Positions 57,069 to 64,000 of a stretch of 64,000 nt of DNA are shown piece after piece. The notes beneath the pieces were generated by a model. That model was not told the DNA's origin. It saw only the letters and a list, made by a program, of their open reading frames with translations, and ran no database searches. The DNA comes from UBA2991 sp965221735 (lineage in GTDB: Bacteria; Chloroflexota; Dehalococcoidia; Tepidiformales; Tepidiformaceae). Position numbers and translations under genes: made by a program. The number at the start of each line of letters is the position of its first letter. The stretch's first letter is position 1. Location: the NCBI GenBank assembly GCA_965221735.1, contig OZ244910.1, forward strand, positions 496,001-560,000, in the 5' to 3' direction.

Positions 57069-57145
57069 GGGTCACTCCAGCAATTGGTGCATAGCGCAGT
57101 ATGGTTCACTCGATAGTCTCGCGCATACACGCGGGCGGTCAAATG

Positions 57146-57161
57146 TGTGAGCATGCTGACA
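57146..57161. promoter_or_regulatory. Candidate operator upstream of MarR copy 2
   Basis: 16-bp imperfect palindrome TGTGAGCATGCTGACA with an AGCATGCT core. It matches half of the perfect repeat before copy 1. Confidence 0.45.
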
Positions 57162-57175
57162 TTCTGTACCGGAAA

Positions 57176-57228
57176 GTCCCCGAGGCAAAGGGGTTTTACG
57201 AGATTTGACATGATTTTGTCCCCGAGGC
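57176..57228. repeat. 11-bp direct repeat before cbiB
   Basis: GTCCCCGAGGC occurs at 57176-57186 and again at 57218-57228, 42 bp apart, in the 221-bp gap between MarR copy 2 and cbiB. It could be a regulator site. I see no cobalamin riboswitch (no B12-box sequence) here. Confidence 0.4.
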
Positions 57229-57289
57229 TGGCATCTCTCTTGAGCAATGTCCCGCCTGCGAACGGCAAATCGGGGCATGATCATCCCTC

Positions 57290-58246
57290 GTGCTAGAGGA
57301 GTGGTGGGGCCGTTTCGCGCTCGATGTTGCGGTCATCGTGCTGGCCGCCGCCCTCGACCGCGTCCTGCCGGAGCCGCCTGCGGCAATCCATCCCGTTGTC
57401 TGGATCGGATGCCTCACGGATCTCCTCGTCCGCCGCAGGTCAGGCGCTCCCCTCGCCGCCCTCGCCCACGGCGCGTCCGTCGTTGTGCTCGTGGTGGGCG
57501 TCTCCGGGTTTCTCGCCTGGCTCATCATGGGAGCGCTCACGGCCCTTGGGCCCGTCGCCTATGTTCTCGGCGGGGCGGTGCTCCTCCGCACGACCTTCAC
57601 GGTGCGGGGTCTCGACGACGCCGCCGACAGGACCCGTCGCGCCCTTGAGGAGGACCGCCTCGATGACGCTCGCGAGAGCCTCAGGGCCCTCGTCAGCCGT
57701 GATGCCGCCAACCTGACCCCGCCCCTCGTGGCCGCCGCCGCCGTCGAGTCGGTGGCCGAGAACACGACCGACAGCTACATCAGCCCCTGGCTCGCCTTCG
57801 CGATACTGGGAGTGCCGGGCGCGGTAGCCTACAGAGCCGTGAACACCCTCGACAGCATGCTCGGGTTTCGCGGTCCCAACGAGCACCTCGGCAAGGCCGC
57901 CGCCCGCCTCGACGACCTCGTGAACCTCATCCCCGCGCGTCTCAGCGCCCTTCTTCTGCTGGCAAGCGGCGCGGCGATGCGTCTCCCCGTCGCTCGCGCG
58001 TGGCGGGGGATGCTGCGCGACCAGCGCCTCACGGAGAGCCCGAACGCAGGCTGGACCATGGGCGCCGCCGCCCGGCTGCTCGGCATCGAACTGGAGAAAC
58101 CGGGTCACTACCGCCTCGGAGCGGGCCTGCGCGACCCGCAAGCGCGCGACATCGCCGCCGTTACGCGCCTGTCTGCCTGCACGGCTGCCTTCGGCGCGCT
58201 CCTGGCGATCGGCGTGCTGGCCGCGCGGCACGCCATCCTGGGCTAG
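57290..58246 (+). CDS. cbiB: Adenosylcobinamide-phosphate synthase
   Basis: 318 residues, membrane enzyme (CbiB/CobD) that joins aminopropanol or its phosphate to adenosylcobyric acid. Characteristic motifs are ENTTDSYISPWLAFAILG (about 160-177) and NTLDSMLGFRGPNEHLGKAAARLDDLVNLIPAR (about 187-219). At least four membrane segments lie around these. GTG start. It is the first gene of cbiB-cobD-cobQ; it acts with cobD, which supplies aminopropanol phosphate. The nomenclature is confusing: CbiB of Salmonella is CobD of Pseudomonas. Confidence 0.95.
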   Translation: MLEEWWGRFALDVAVIVLAAALDRVLPEPPAAIHPVVWIGCLTDLLVRRRSGAPLAALAHGASVVVLVVGVSGFLAWLIMGALTALGPVAYVLGGAVLLRTTFTVRGLDDAADRTRRALEEDRLDDARESLRALVSRDAANLTPPLVAAAAVESVAENTTDSYISPWLAFAILGVPGAVAYRAVNTLDSMLGFRGPNEHLGKAAARLDDLVNLIPARLSALLLLASGAAMRLPVARAWRGMLRDQRLTESPNAGWTMGAAARLLGIELEKPGHYRLGAGLRDPQARDIAAVTRLSACTAAFGALLAIGVLAARHAILG

Positions 58247-58256
58247 AGGAAGGGTC

Positions 58257-59324
58257 ATGGGTCGCACGAAGACCGTTCACGGCGGACTCGACGAAGCCGA
58301 ACTGCGCGGCTACGGCCTCGGAACCGGGGACGTCCTCGACTTCAGCGCCAACATCAATCCGCTGGGTCCCTCGCCGGTGGTCAGGCAGGCGGCCGCCGCT
58401 GCCGACCTCTCCTCCTACCCGGACCGCGACTGTCTTGCCCTCCGCGAAGCCCTCGCCGAGCGCCTGGGCGTCGCCACCGACCACCTGCTGGTCGGAAACG
58501 GCTCCACCGAGCTCATCCACCTGCTTGCCCGCTCCCGCCTGGGCCCGGGGGATCGCTGCCTCATCTTCGCCCCCACCTTCGGCGAGTACGAAGCCGCCGC
58601 GGCCGCATCCGGTGCGGAAGTCCAGTGCCTTACCGCAACGGAAGCGCACGGGTTCCGCTGGCCCATCGCGGAGGCGGTCCGGGCCATCCGGGAGTTGCGG
58701 CCTGCCCTCGTGTTCCTCTGCAACCCCAACAACCCGACCGGGCTCTACCTCGAGCGCGGAGCCGTCGAGCAGCTTGGCGCAGCCGCTGGCGAGCACGGTC
58801 TGCTCCTCCTCGACGACGCGTATGCGAGCCTTGCCGATAGCCCCTGGGACGCGACACCCCTGCTGGAGAGCGGCAACGTCGCGATCCTGCGCTCCATGAC
58901 CAAGGACCACGCCCTCGCCGGCGTGCGGCTTGGGTACCTGGCGGCGAAGCCCGAGGTCATCGGCGGCGCCCGCGCGCTGCAGCACGCCTGGAGCGTCAAT
59001 GCCGTCGCCCAGGCAGCCGGCCTCGCCGCCCTCCGCGACGACGCCCATGTGGCCGCCGCGCGCGAGGTCATCCGCGAGGCGAAGGCGCACCTCTGCGCCG
59101 AGCTCGACGCGCTCGGCCTGGCGGTCTCGCCCTCCGCCGCGAACTTCCTGCTGGTGAAGGTGGGCGACGCCGCCGGTCTGCGGCGCGCCCTGCTTCGCCG
59201 AGGCCTGGCCGTCCGCGACTGCGCGTCCTTCGGTCTGCCCGAACACGTCAGGATCGCCGTCCGCAAGCGGGACGAGTGCGACCGGCTCGTTGCGTCCCTG
59301 CGGGAGGTGCTGGCTGATGGCTGA
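58257..59324 (+). CDS. cobD: L-threonine-O-3-phosphate decarboxylase, HisC-like
   Basis: 355 residues, PLP enzyme of the HisC-like group. The signature DFSANINPLGPSPVVRQA (about 24-41) is typical of CobD/CobC-type decarboxylases. The Lys that binds PLP lies in RSMTKDHALAGVRLGY (about 216-231). It makes 1-aminopropan-2-ol phosphate for the cobalamin nucleotide loop, although a histidinol-phosphate aminotransferase-like activity cannot be excluded. The ATG has an AGGAAGG site. It lies 10 bp after cbiB and overlaps cobQ by 8 bp. Confidence 0.9.
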   Translation: MGRTKTVHGGLDEAELRGYGLGTGDVLDFSANINPLGPSPVVRQAAAAADLSSYPDRDCLALREALAERLGVATDHLLVGNGSTELIHLLARSRLGPGDRCLIFAPTFGEYEAAAAASGAEVQCLTATEAHGFRWPIAEAVRAIRELRPALVFLCNPNNPTGLYLERGAVEQLGAAAGEHGLLLLDDAYASLADSPWDATPLLESGNVAILRSMTKDHALAGVRLGYLAAKPEVIGGARALQHAWSVNAVAQAAGLAALRDDAHVAAAREVIREAKAHLCAELDALGLAVSPSAANFLLVKVGDAAGLRRALLRRGLAVRDCASFGLPEHVRIAVRKRDECDRLVASLREVLADG

Positions 59325-60852
59325 CCGCGGCCCGGCGAAGGTGATCATGGTCCAGGGAACCTCGTCCCACGCGGGCAAGTCGATCCTCGCCACCGCCCTC
59401 TGCCGCATCTTCGCCCGGGACGGCTACCAGGTCGCCCCGTTCAAGGCCCAGAACATGTCCCTGAACTCCTACGTCACCCCCGACGGCGGGGAGATCGGGC
59501 GCTCGCAGGCCGTCCAGGCCGCTGCCGCCCTCGTTGAGCCGAAGGTCGAGATGAACCCCGTCCTCCTCAAGCCGGAGGCTGAGGCGCGCTCCCAGGTCGT
59601 CGTCATGGGGAGGCCGCGGGCCGTCCAGTCCGCCCGCGAGTACCACACGATGAAACCGGCCATCTGGGAAGAGGTGACGGCCGCCCTCGATTCCCTCCGC
59701 GAGGAGTACGACGTTGTCGTGATCGAGGGGGCGGGCAGCCCCGCCGAAATCAACCTCAAAGACTCCGACATCGTGAACATGCGCGTCGCCCTCCACGCGC
59801 AGGCGCCCGTCCTCCTCGTCGGCGACATCGACCGGGGAGGCGTCTTCGCCCAGCTCGTCGGCACCATGGTCCTCCTCGAGCCCGAGGAGCAGGCGCTCGT
59901 CAGGGGACACGTTATCAACAAGTTCCGCGGCGACCCCTCGCTGCTCGACTCCGGCCTCGACTTCCTCGAGGAGCGCACCGGCGTGCCCGTCGCCGGCGTG
60001 ATTCCCTACTACTTCGACATCCACGTCCCCGAGGAAGATTCGCTCGGCCTCGAACCCGGCCTCCGCGGCGACGCCGACACCGTCGTGGACGTCGCCGTCA
60101 TGCGCCTGCCCCACATCGCGAACTTCGACGACTTCGATCCCCTTCGCCGGGAACCCGGCGTGCGCGTCCGCTACGTCGGCTCCGCCGAGGCGTTCGGTGA
60201 TCCCGACCTGGTCGTCATCCCCGGCAGCAAGACGACCGTCGATGACCTCGAGTGGCTCCGCGCCCGGGGCCTTGCCGGCCGCATTGTCTCGGCACGCGCC
60301 GAGGGCACGCCCGTCATCGGCATCTGCGCCGGCTACCAGATGCTCGGCCGCGAACTCCACGACCCGGACGGCGTCGAGTCACGGAGCGCCGTCACCGAAG
60401 GCCTCGGCCTGCTCCCCACCTCCACCACCTTCCTCCGGGAGAAGGTGACGCACCAGGCAGAGGGGCGGGTCGTTGAGGCCCGTGGCGTCCTCAGTGGCTG
60501 CGAAGGCGCTGATCTGACGGCTTACGAGATCCACATGGGCGTCTCCCCCCGCGACGACGGCCCCGCGCCCTTCCGCCTCGATACCCGTTCCGGGCAGCGT
60601 GTCGACTCCCCCGACGGCGCGCTCGACGAAGAAGGCCTCACCCTCGGCACGTACCTCCATGGCCTCTTCCACAACCGCGACGTGCGGCGCGGCATCCTCG
60701 AGTACGTGGCGCGACGCAAGGGCGCGACCCTCCCCCCGCCTGCCGATGACATCGACCCCGATGCCGAGTACGACAAGCTCGCCGCCCACGTCCGGGAACA
60801 CCTCGATATGGAGCTCGTCTACCGCGTGATGGGGCTTGAAGCTGAAGGCTAG
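59317..60852 (+). CDS. cobQ: Cobyric acid synthase
   Basis: 511 residues. It amidates positions b, d, e and g of adenosylcobyrinic a,c-diamide using glutamine and ATP. The N-terminal P-loop-like QGTSSHAGKSILATALCRIF (about 13-32) is conserved, with the substrate-site FKAQNMSLNSYVT. The C-terminal glutaminase has the nucleophile Cys in GICAGYQMLGREL and a His in TYLHGLFHN, the conserved GATase_3 set. ATG 59317 overlaps the cobD stop and has a GGGAGG site. It shares its stop CTAG with the convergent cobU gene. Confidence 0.97.
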   Translation: MADRGPAKVIMVQGTSSHAGKSILATALCRIFARDGYQVAPFKAQNMSLNSYVTPDGGEIGRSQAVQAAAALVEPKVEMNPVLLKPEAEARSQVVVMGRPRAVQSAREYHTMKPAIWEEVTAALDSLREEYDVVVIEGAGSPAEINLKDSDIVNMRVALHAQAPVLLVGDIDRGGVFAQLVGTMVLLEPEEQALVRGHVINKFRGDPSLLDSGLDFLEERTGVPVAGVIPYYFDIHVPEEDSLGLEPGLRGDADTVVDVAVMRLPHIANFDDFDPLRREPGVRVRYVGSAEAFGDPDLVVIPGSKTTVDDLEWLRARGLAGRIVSARAEGTPVIGICAGYQMLGRELHDPDGVESRSAVTEGLGLLPTSTTFLREKVTHQAEGRVVEARGVLSGCEGADLTAYEIHMGVSPRDDGPAPFRLDTRSGQRVDSPDGALDEEGLTLGTYLHGLFHNRDVRRGILEYVARRKGATLPPPADDIDPDAEYDKLAAHVREHLDMELVYRVMGLEAEG

Positions 60853-61400
60853 CCGGCGCTGTCGCTGAGCTTCTTCAGGTTCAGCGGCAAGCCGGCCGCC
60901 AGGAAGAACACGTCGTCGGCCGCCGCCGCCACCAGCTGGTTCGCTTGCCCCAGTTCGTCGGCGTAGAGCCGCCCCAGCCTCGTCGGCGCCACCACCCCCA
61001 GCCCCACCTCGTTGCTGACCACGATCCACGAAGCCGTTCCCCGCTCGTACGCCTCCAGCAATCCGCGCACCTCGGCGGGGATGCCGGCGTTCCCCGCCTC
61101 GTCCTCGCCGTCCCGCAGCAGCAGGTTGCTGACCCACAGGGTGAGGCAGTCCAGCAGCACCGTGTCGTAGCGGTCCGCGAGCGGCTCCAGCGTCCCGACT
61201 AGGTCGAGCGGCTCCTCGATCGTGTCCCACGCCGCCGGGCGGCTCTCGCGGTGCGCCTCGATCCGCGCCTCCATGTCCCGGTCGCCCGCCTCCGCCGTCG
61301 CCACGAACAGCACCCGCTCCCCGCCCGCCGCCAGTTCCTGCGCGTACGTGCTCTTGCCCGCCCGCGCGCCCCCGAGGACCAGGGTCAGTCGCTTGCTCAC
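60849..61400 (-). CDS. cobU: Adenosylcobinamide kinase / guanylyltransferase
   Basis: 183 residues, bifunctional. The P-loop is GGARAGKST (about 9-17). The His that accepts GMP lies in RIEAHRESRPAAW (about 45-57), with VSNEVGLGVV (about 127-136) as another conserved motif. It phosphorylates adenosylcobinamide and turns it into GDP-cobinamide. Start GTG 61400 is supported by a GGGAGG site. The upstream stretch of the frame is non-coding. It belongs to a minus-strand group cobO-cobT-cobS-cobU. Confidence 0.95.
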   Translation of the reverse strand: MSKRLTLVLGGARAGKSTYAQELAAGGERVLFVATAEAGDRDMEARIEAHRESRPAAWDTIEEPLDLVGTLEPLADRYDTVLLDCLTLWVSNLLLRDGEDEAGNAGIPAEVRGLLEAYERGTASWIVVSNEVGLGVVAPTRLGRLYADELGQANQLVAAAADDVFFLAAGLPLNLKKLSDSAG

Positions 61401-61423
61401 GCCTTCCTCCCCATGCCCGGTGT

Positions 61424-62185
61424 CTACCAGAGTGGCGCCCCGAAGGTCCCGGGAATCGCGGAGAACAACGCGATCCCCAGCACGAGCACCGCCACCTCCC
61501 CGACCTCGTTGACGGCGCCGTACGTGTCGCCCGTCATGCCGCCCAGCATCCCCGACACCCACCGCCCCAACCCCAGCGCCACCGCAACCGCGATCCCGAA
61601 CAGGATCGCTCCGCCGCCCCCGAGGAACAGCACGGCCGCCACGGCCGCTGTCGCCGCGCCCAGCAGGACCTGCCACCAGCCCCGCCCCTCCTGGAACGCG
61701 GTCCCGAGCCCCTGTTCCCGGACGTAGGCGAATGCCGCCATCGTCGTGAGCATCCCGAACCGCGAGAGACACGGGAAGACCAGCAGCAGGCCGGTGCGAG
61801 CGTCGTCCGGGATGCCCGTGAGGGCGCTCCACTTCAGGAGCAGCAGCGCCGCCCCGCCGAGGACCGCGAACGCGCCCACATGGCTGTCGCGCAGGATGCG
61901 CAGCCGGTCCTCCCGCGTGTAGCCGCCGAAGAGCCCGTCGCAGCAGTCGAGGAATCCCTCGGTGTGAATCGCGCGTGTCAGCACGAGCAGCAGCGCGACG
62001 AGGATTGCCCCCACTACCAGCTCCGGCAGCCCCTCCCGCGCGGCGACATCCAGCCCCAGCAGGACGCCGCCCAGCCCCAGCCCCACCAGCGGGAACCACG
62101 CGCGCGCCGGTCCCATCCGCGCCTCCCCCGCGGGGGCCACCGGCAGAACCGTCAGGAACCCGATTGCCAGCCGCAGACTCGTCAC
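61424..62185 (-). CDS. cobS: Adenosylcobinamide-GDP ribazoletransferase
   Basis: 253 residues, polytopic inner-membrane enzyme that joins GDP-cobinamide with alpha-ribazole or its phosphate, the last step to cobalamin. The motif HTEGFLDCCDGLFGGYTREDRLRILRDSHVGAF (about 91-123) carries the acidic metal-binding residues of the CDP-alcohol-type family. The start MTSLRLAIGFLTVLPV from GTG 62185 is the expected N-terminus; a longer frame overlapping cobT is rejected. A GAGGGAG site lies just upstream. Confidence 0.95.
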   Translation of the reverse strand: MTSLRLAIGFLTVLPVAPAGEARMGPARAWFPLVGLGLGGVLLGLDVAAREGLPELVVGAILVALLLVLTRAIHTEGFLDCCDGLFGGYTREDRLRILRDSHVGAFAVLGGAALLLLKWSALTGIPDDARTGLLLVFPCLSRFGMLTTMAAFAYVREQGLGTAFQEGRGWWQVLLGAATAAVAAVLFLGGGGAILFGIAVAVALGLGRWVSGMLGGMTGDTYGAVNEVGEVAVLVLGIALFSAIPGTFGAPLW

Positions 62186-62198
62186 GGAGCGCGCTCCC

Positions 62199-63260
62199 TC
62201 AATCCCCGGGTTCGGCGCCGGAGACGCCCGCCTCGTCGAACGTCGCCATCTCCGAGAGGCATGCCGCCGCCGCCTCGACCAGCCCCATCGCGAGCACCGC
62301 CCCCGTCCCCTCCCCCAGCCGCATCCCAAGGTCGAGCAGCGGCCGCAGCCCCAGGTGCGAGAGCGCGACCCGATGTCCCGCTTCCGCCGACAGGTGCGAG
62401 GCCACGAGGTAGTCGGCGACGGTCGAGCAAAGGCTGTGGGCGATGAGCGCCGCCGCTCCCGAGATGAACCCGTCGATCACCACGACCCGCCGCGCAATGG
62501 CCCCGCCCAGCACCACCCCTGCGAGCACCCCGATCTCGAAGCCGCCCACCTTCGCGAGGATGTCCAGCCCATCCCCCGGGTCGGGGCGGTTCACCGCCAG
62601 CGCCCGCTCGACGACTACCGCCTTCGCCGCCAGCTCCTCGTCGTCCCGCCCCGTGCCCCGGCCCGTCGTCGCCCGTGGCGAGCGGCCGGTCACGGCCGCC
62701 GTGATGGCGCTCGATGCCGTTGTGTTGCCGATGCCCATGTCCCCCGTTCCGATGACATCCGCCCCGCCATCCGCCGCCTCCCGCGCCAGCGCGACCCCGG
62801 CCAGCACGCAGGCCTCCGCCTGTGCGTGCGACATCGCGGGGCCCTGCGTCATGTCGGCGGTGCCCCGCCCCACTCCCACGATGCGAAGGTCGGGGTGCTC
62901 CGGGAGAGGCGTCGCCACCCCCGCGTCGACGATGACCAGCTTCACCCCTGCCCGTCGCGCCATCACGCTGATGGCCGCCCCGCCCGAGAGGAAGTTCAGC
63001 ACCATCTGCGCCGTGACCTCCTGCGGATACCCCGTGACCCCCTGCGCCACCACCCCGTGGTCGCCCGCCGCCACGATCACCGTCTTTCCCCGTACAACCG
63101 GGCACTCGGCCCCCTGGATGGCCGCCACCTGCAGCGACAGTTCCTCCAGGCGCCCGAGGCTGCCGGGCGGCTTCGTCAGGCGCTCCTGGCGGAGGCGGGC
63201 CGCCTCGCGGGCGAGGGGGTCGGCCGGCGCGATCGCTGCGACGACGTCCTCGATCGACAC
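62199..63260 (-). CDS. cobT: Nicotinate-nucleotide-dimethylbenzimidazole phosphoribosyltransferase
   Basis: 353 residues. It activates the lower-ligand base by transferring ribose phosphate from NaMN. KPPGSLGRLEELSLQVAAIQG (about 36-56), AAGDHGVVAQGVTGYPQEVT and GTGDMGIGNTTAS are the family motifs, and RLGEGTGAVLAM contains the catalytic Glu. Start GTG 63260 follows the cobO stop by two bases, so translation is probably coupled. It indicates that the organism makes or takes up a benzimidazole lower ligand. Confidence 0.96.
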   Translation of the reverse strand: MSIEDVVAAIAPADPLAREAARLRQERLTKPPGSLGRLEELSLQVAAIQGAECPVVRGKTVIVAAGDHGVVAQGVTGYPQEVTAQMVLNFLSGGAAISVMARRAGVKLVIVDAGVATPLPEHPDLRIVGVGRGTADMTQGPAMSHAQAEACVLAGVALAREAADGGADVIGTGDMGIGNTTASSAITAAVTGRSPRATTGRGTGRDDEELAAKAVVVERALAVNRPDPGDGLDILAKVGGFEIGVLAGVVLGGAIARRVVVIDGFISGAAALIAHSLCSTVADYLVASHLSAEAGHRVALSHLGLRPLLDLGMRLGEGTGAVLAMGLVEAAAACLSEMATFDEAGVSGAEPGD

Positions 63261-63262
63261 GG

Positions 63263-63859
63263 CTAGTACTCGAGCCCCGGCTGCGCCCGGATGCCCTGCT
63301 CCTGGTACGGGTGCTTGATCAGCTTCATCTCCGTCACCAGGTCGGCGAACTCGACGAGCGCCTCGGGCGCGTACCGCCCCGTGATGATGACGTGCATCCC
63401 CTCCGGCCTTCGCCTGAGCGCGTCGAGCACGTCCTCCACCGGCACCCAGCCGTAGTGCATGGCGTAGGTGAACTCGTCGAGGATGATGATGTCCTCCCCG
63501 CCCTCCAGGATCGCCTCCTTGCAGCGTTCCCACTGCGCCACGGCCAGCGCCGTCGTCTGGTCCATGTCCTTCGAGAGCCAGGTGAAGCCGTCGCCCATCG
63601 CCTCGATGCGGATGTCGAGCTTCTTCGCCGCCCGGTGCTCCCCGAAGCGGGCCGTCGAGTGCTTGATGAACTGGAACATCCGCACGCGGAAGTCCCGCCC
63701 CCAGGCTCGGAACAGGACGCCCAGCGCCGCCGTCGTTTTCCCCTTCCCCTCGCCCGTGTTGACGATGACCAGCCCGTGCCGAACACGCCGCCGCTCCCGC
63801 GCCCCGGTCGCCCCCTCCTCCGGGGCTGTCTCGTCGACCGGGTCAGCTTCGGGAGGCAC
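63263..63859 (-). CDS. cobO: Cob(I)yrinic acid a,c-diamide adenosyltransferase (CobO/BtuR type)
   Basis: 198 residues. The P-loop GEGKGKTTAALG (about 36-47) and DEFTYAMHYGWV (about 125-136) are conserved in CobA/CobO/BtuR. It transfers adenosine from ATP to the corrinoid cobalt. A longer N-terminus of about 27 acidic residues precedes the fold. GTG 63859 is used; it overlaps the 3' end of a preceding frame at 63843-64000. It leads the group cobO, cobT, cobS, cobU. Confidence 0.95.
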   Translation of the reverse strand: MPPEADPVDETAPEEGATGARERRRVRHGLVIVNTGEGKGKTTAALGVLFRAWGRDFRVRMFQFIKHSTARFGEHRAAKKLDIRIEAMGDGFTWLSKDMDQTTALAVAQWERCKEAILEGGEDIIILDEFTYAMHYGWVPVEDVLDALRRRPEGMHVIITGRYAPEALVEFADLVTEMKLIKHPYQEQGIRAQPGLEY

Positions 63860-64000
63860 TGGGAACGCCGTTGCCGGCGGCGGCGCTGCCGTTCGACCCG
63901 AAAGAAACGCCGTTTGCCTGCGCCGGAGCGATCAGGCTGATCGCGAGCGCGTCCGTCGCAGGGTCGCGGTACACCGCCGAGCGCACGCCGAAGGCGGACT
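63843..64000 (-). CDS. 3' end of an unidentified gene, truncated by the window
   Basis: An open frame from the window edge reads SAFGVRSAVYRDPATDAL and onward for 51 residues, ending in SASRS, with stop at 63843. It has the strong GC bias at third positions typical of real genes here. It ends in Gly/Ser/Ala-rich residues and overlaps the cobO start by 17 bp. It is too short to identify; it may be an exported or surface protein or an unrelated enzyme upstream of the cobalamin group. Confidence 0.55.
   Translation of the reverse strand, partial: SAFGVRSAVYRDPATDALAISLIAPAQANGVSFGSNGSAAAGNGVPSASRS

Noticed and set aside
57069..57289. Possible cobalamin riboswitch before cbiB.
   Set aside because: No B12-box-like conserved sequence in either strand; only a direct repeat and a palindrome were found.
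1..64000. CRISPR arrays, insertion sequences, phage or integrase genes.
   Set aside because: No regularly spaced direct repeats, transposase or integrase motifs were seen on either strand.

Overview
This 64 kb window is very GC-rich bacterial DNA with dense, short-spaced genes, strong C/G bias at third codon positions and many GTG and TTG starts. The gene set is a luciferase-like flavin oxidoreductase, a Rieske oxygenase, CaiB-type CoA-transferase, an SCP-x-type thiolase with its Zn-ribbon partner, Tat-exported oligopeptide-type binding lipoproteins, and a late cobalamin pathway. Together these suggest an uncultured Chloroflexota (Dehalococcoidia or SAR202-like) genome. No rRNA or other marker fixes this, so the placement is inference.

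Layout. 1-10.6 kb: the end of a flavin oxidoreductase, then a peptide-type ABC uptake locus on the minus strand with three tandem paralogous Tat lipoproteins, one DppB and two DppC permeases. Strong hairpins separate its units and no ATPases are present. 10.6-24.3 kb: MscS channel, VOC protein, metallo-hydrolase facing a Rieske oxygenase, a membrane-anchored RCC1-like protein, a TPP enzyme coupled to an MFS carrier, a NadD-like protein, EamA transporter, DinB-like protein, HAD phosphatase and valS. 24.5-33.5 kb: DUF2339 membrane protein, MTA/SAH nucleosidase-like protein, aminotransferase, Ddn-like and D-2-hydroxyacid dehydrogenase pair, and a nuoI-nuoG pair. 33.6-48.8 kb: small proteins, a PIN toxin candidate with an unknown partner, an NHL/histidine-decarboxylase/ACT operon, TrkH, SDR, nitroreductase, two hicAB modules, thiolase, Tag glycosylase and an 11-residue-repeat protein. 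48.8-53.3 kb: a thiamine-precursor ABC operon behind a TPP riboswitch, divergent from an acyl-CoA-dehydrogenase-like enzyme. 53.4-57.3 kb: AbrB-type protein, CoA-transferase, DUF402 protein, three tRNAs and two MarR paralogues. 57.3-64 kb: cbiB, cobD, cobQ, cobU, cobS, cobT and cobO, which adenosylate the corrinoid and assemble the nucleotide loop.

Expression signals are unusually readable. A -10 element of the form TAnnnT (TAGAAT, TAGACT, TACACT, TAGGCT) recurs before genes. For about a dozen genes it lies only 6-8 nt before the start codon, which predicts leaderless mRNAs. A second class has a 20-90 nt leader with a clear AGGAGG-type site. Several start codons below were chosen on this basis. 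Both hicAB modules and the MarR pair have palindromes on or near these promoters.

The only stretch over 300 bases without a gene is 51682-52078. It is filled by the TPP riboswitch, its expression platform and two divergent promoters. I see no CRISPR array, no insertion sequence and no prophage. The most interesting items are the systematic leaderless architecture, the tripled binding protein with clustered divergence, the uncharacterised small-protein/PIN pair, the undecapeptide-repeat protein, the RCC1-like protein with seven C-x9-C pairs, the tRNA-Arg with a GCG anticodon, and the duplicated cysteine motif in NuoG.
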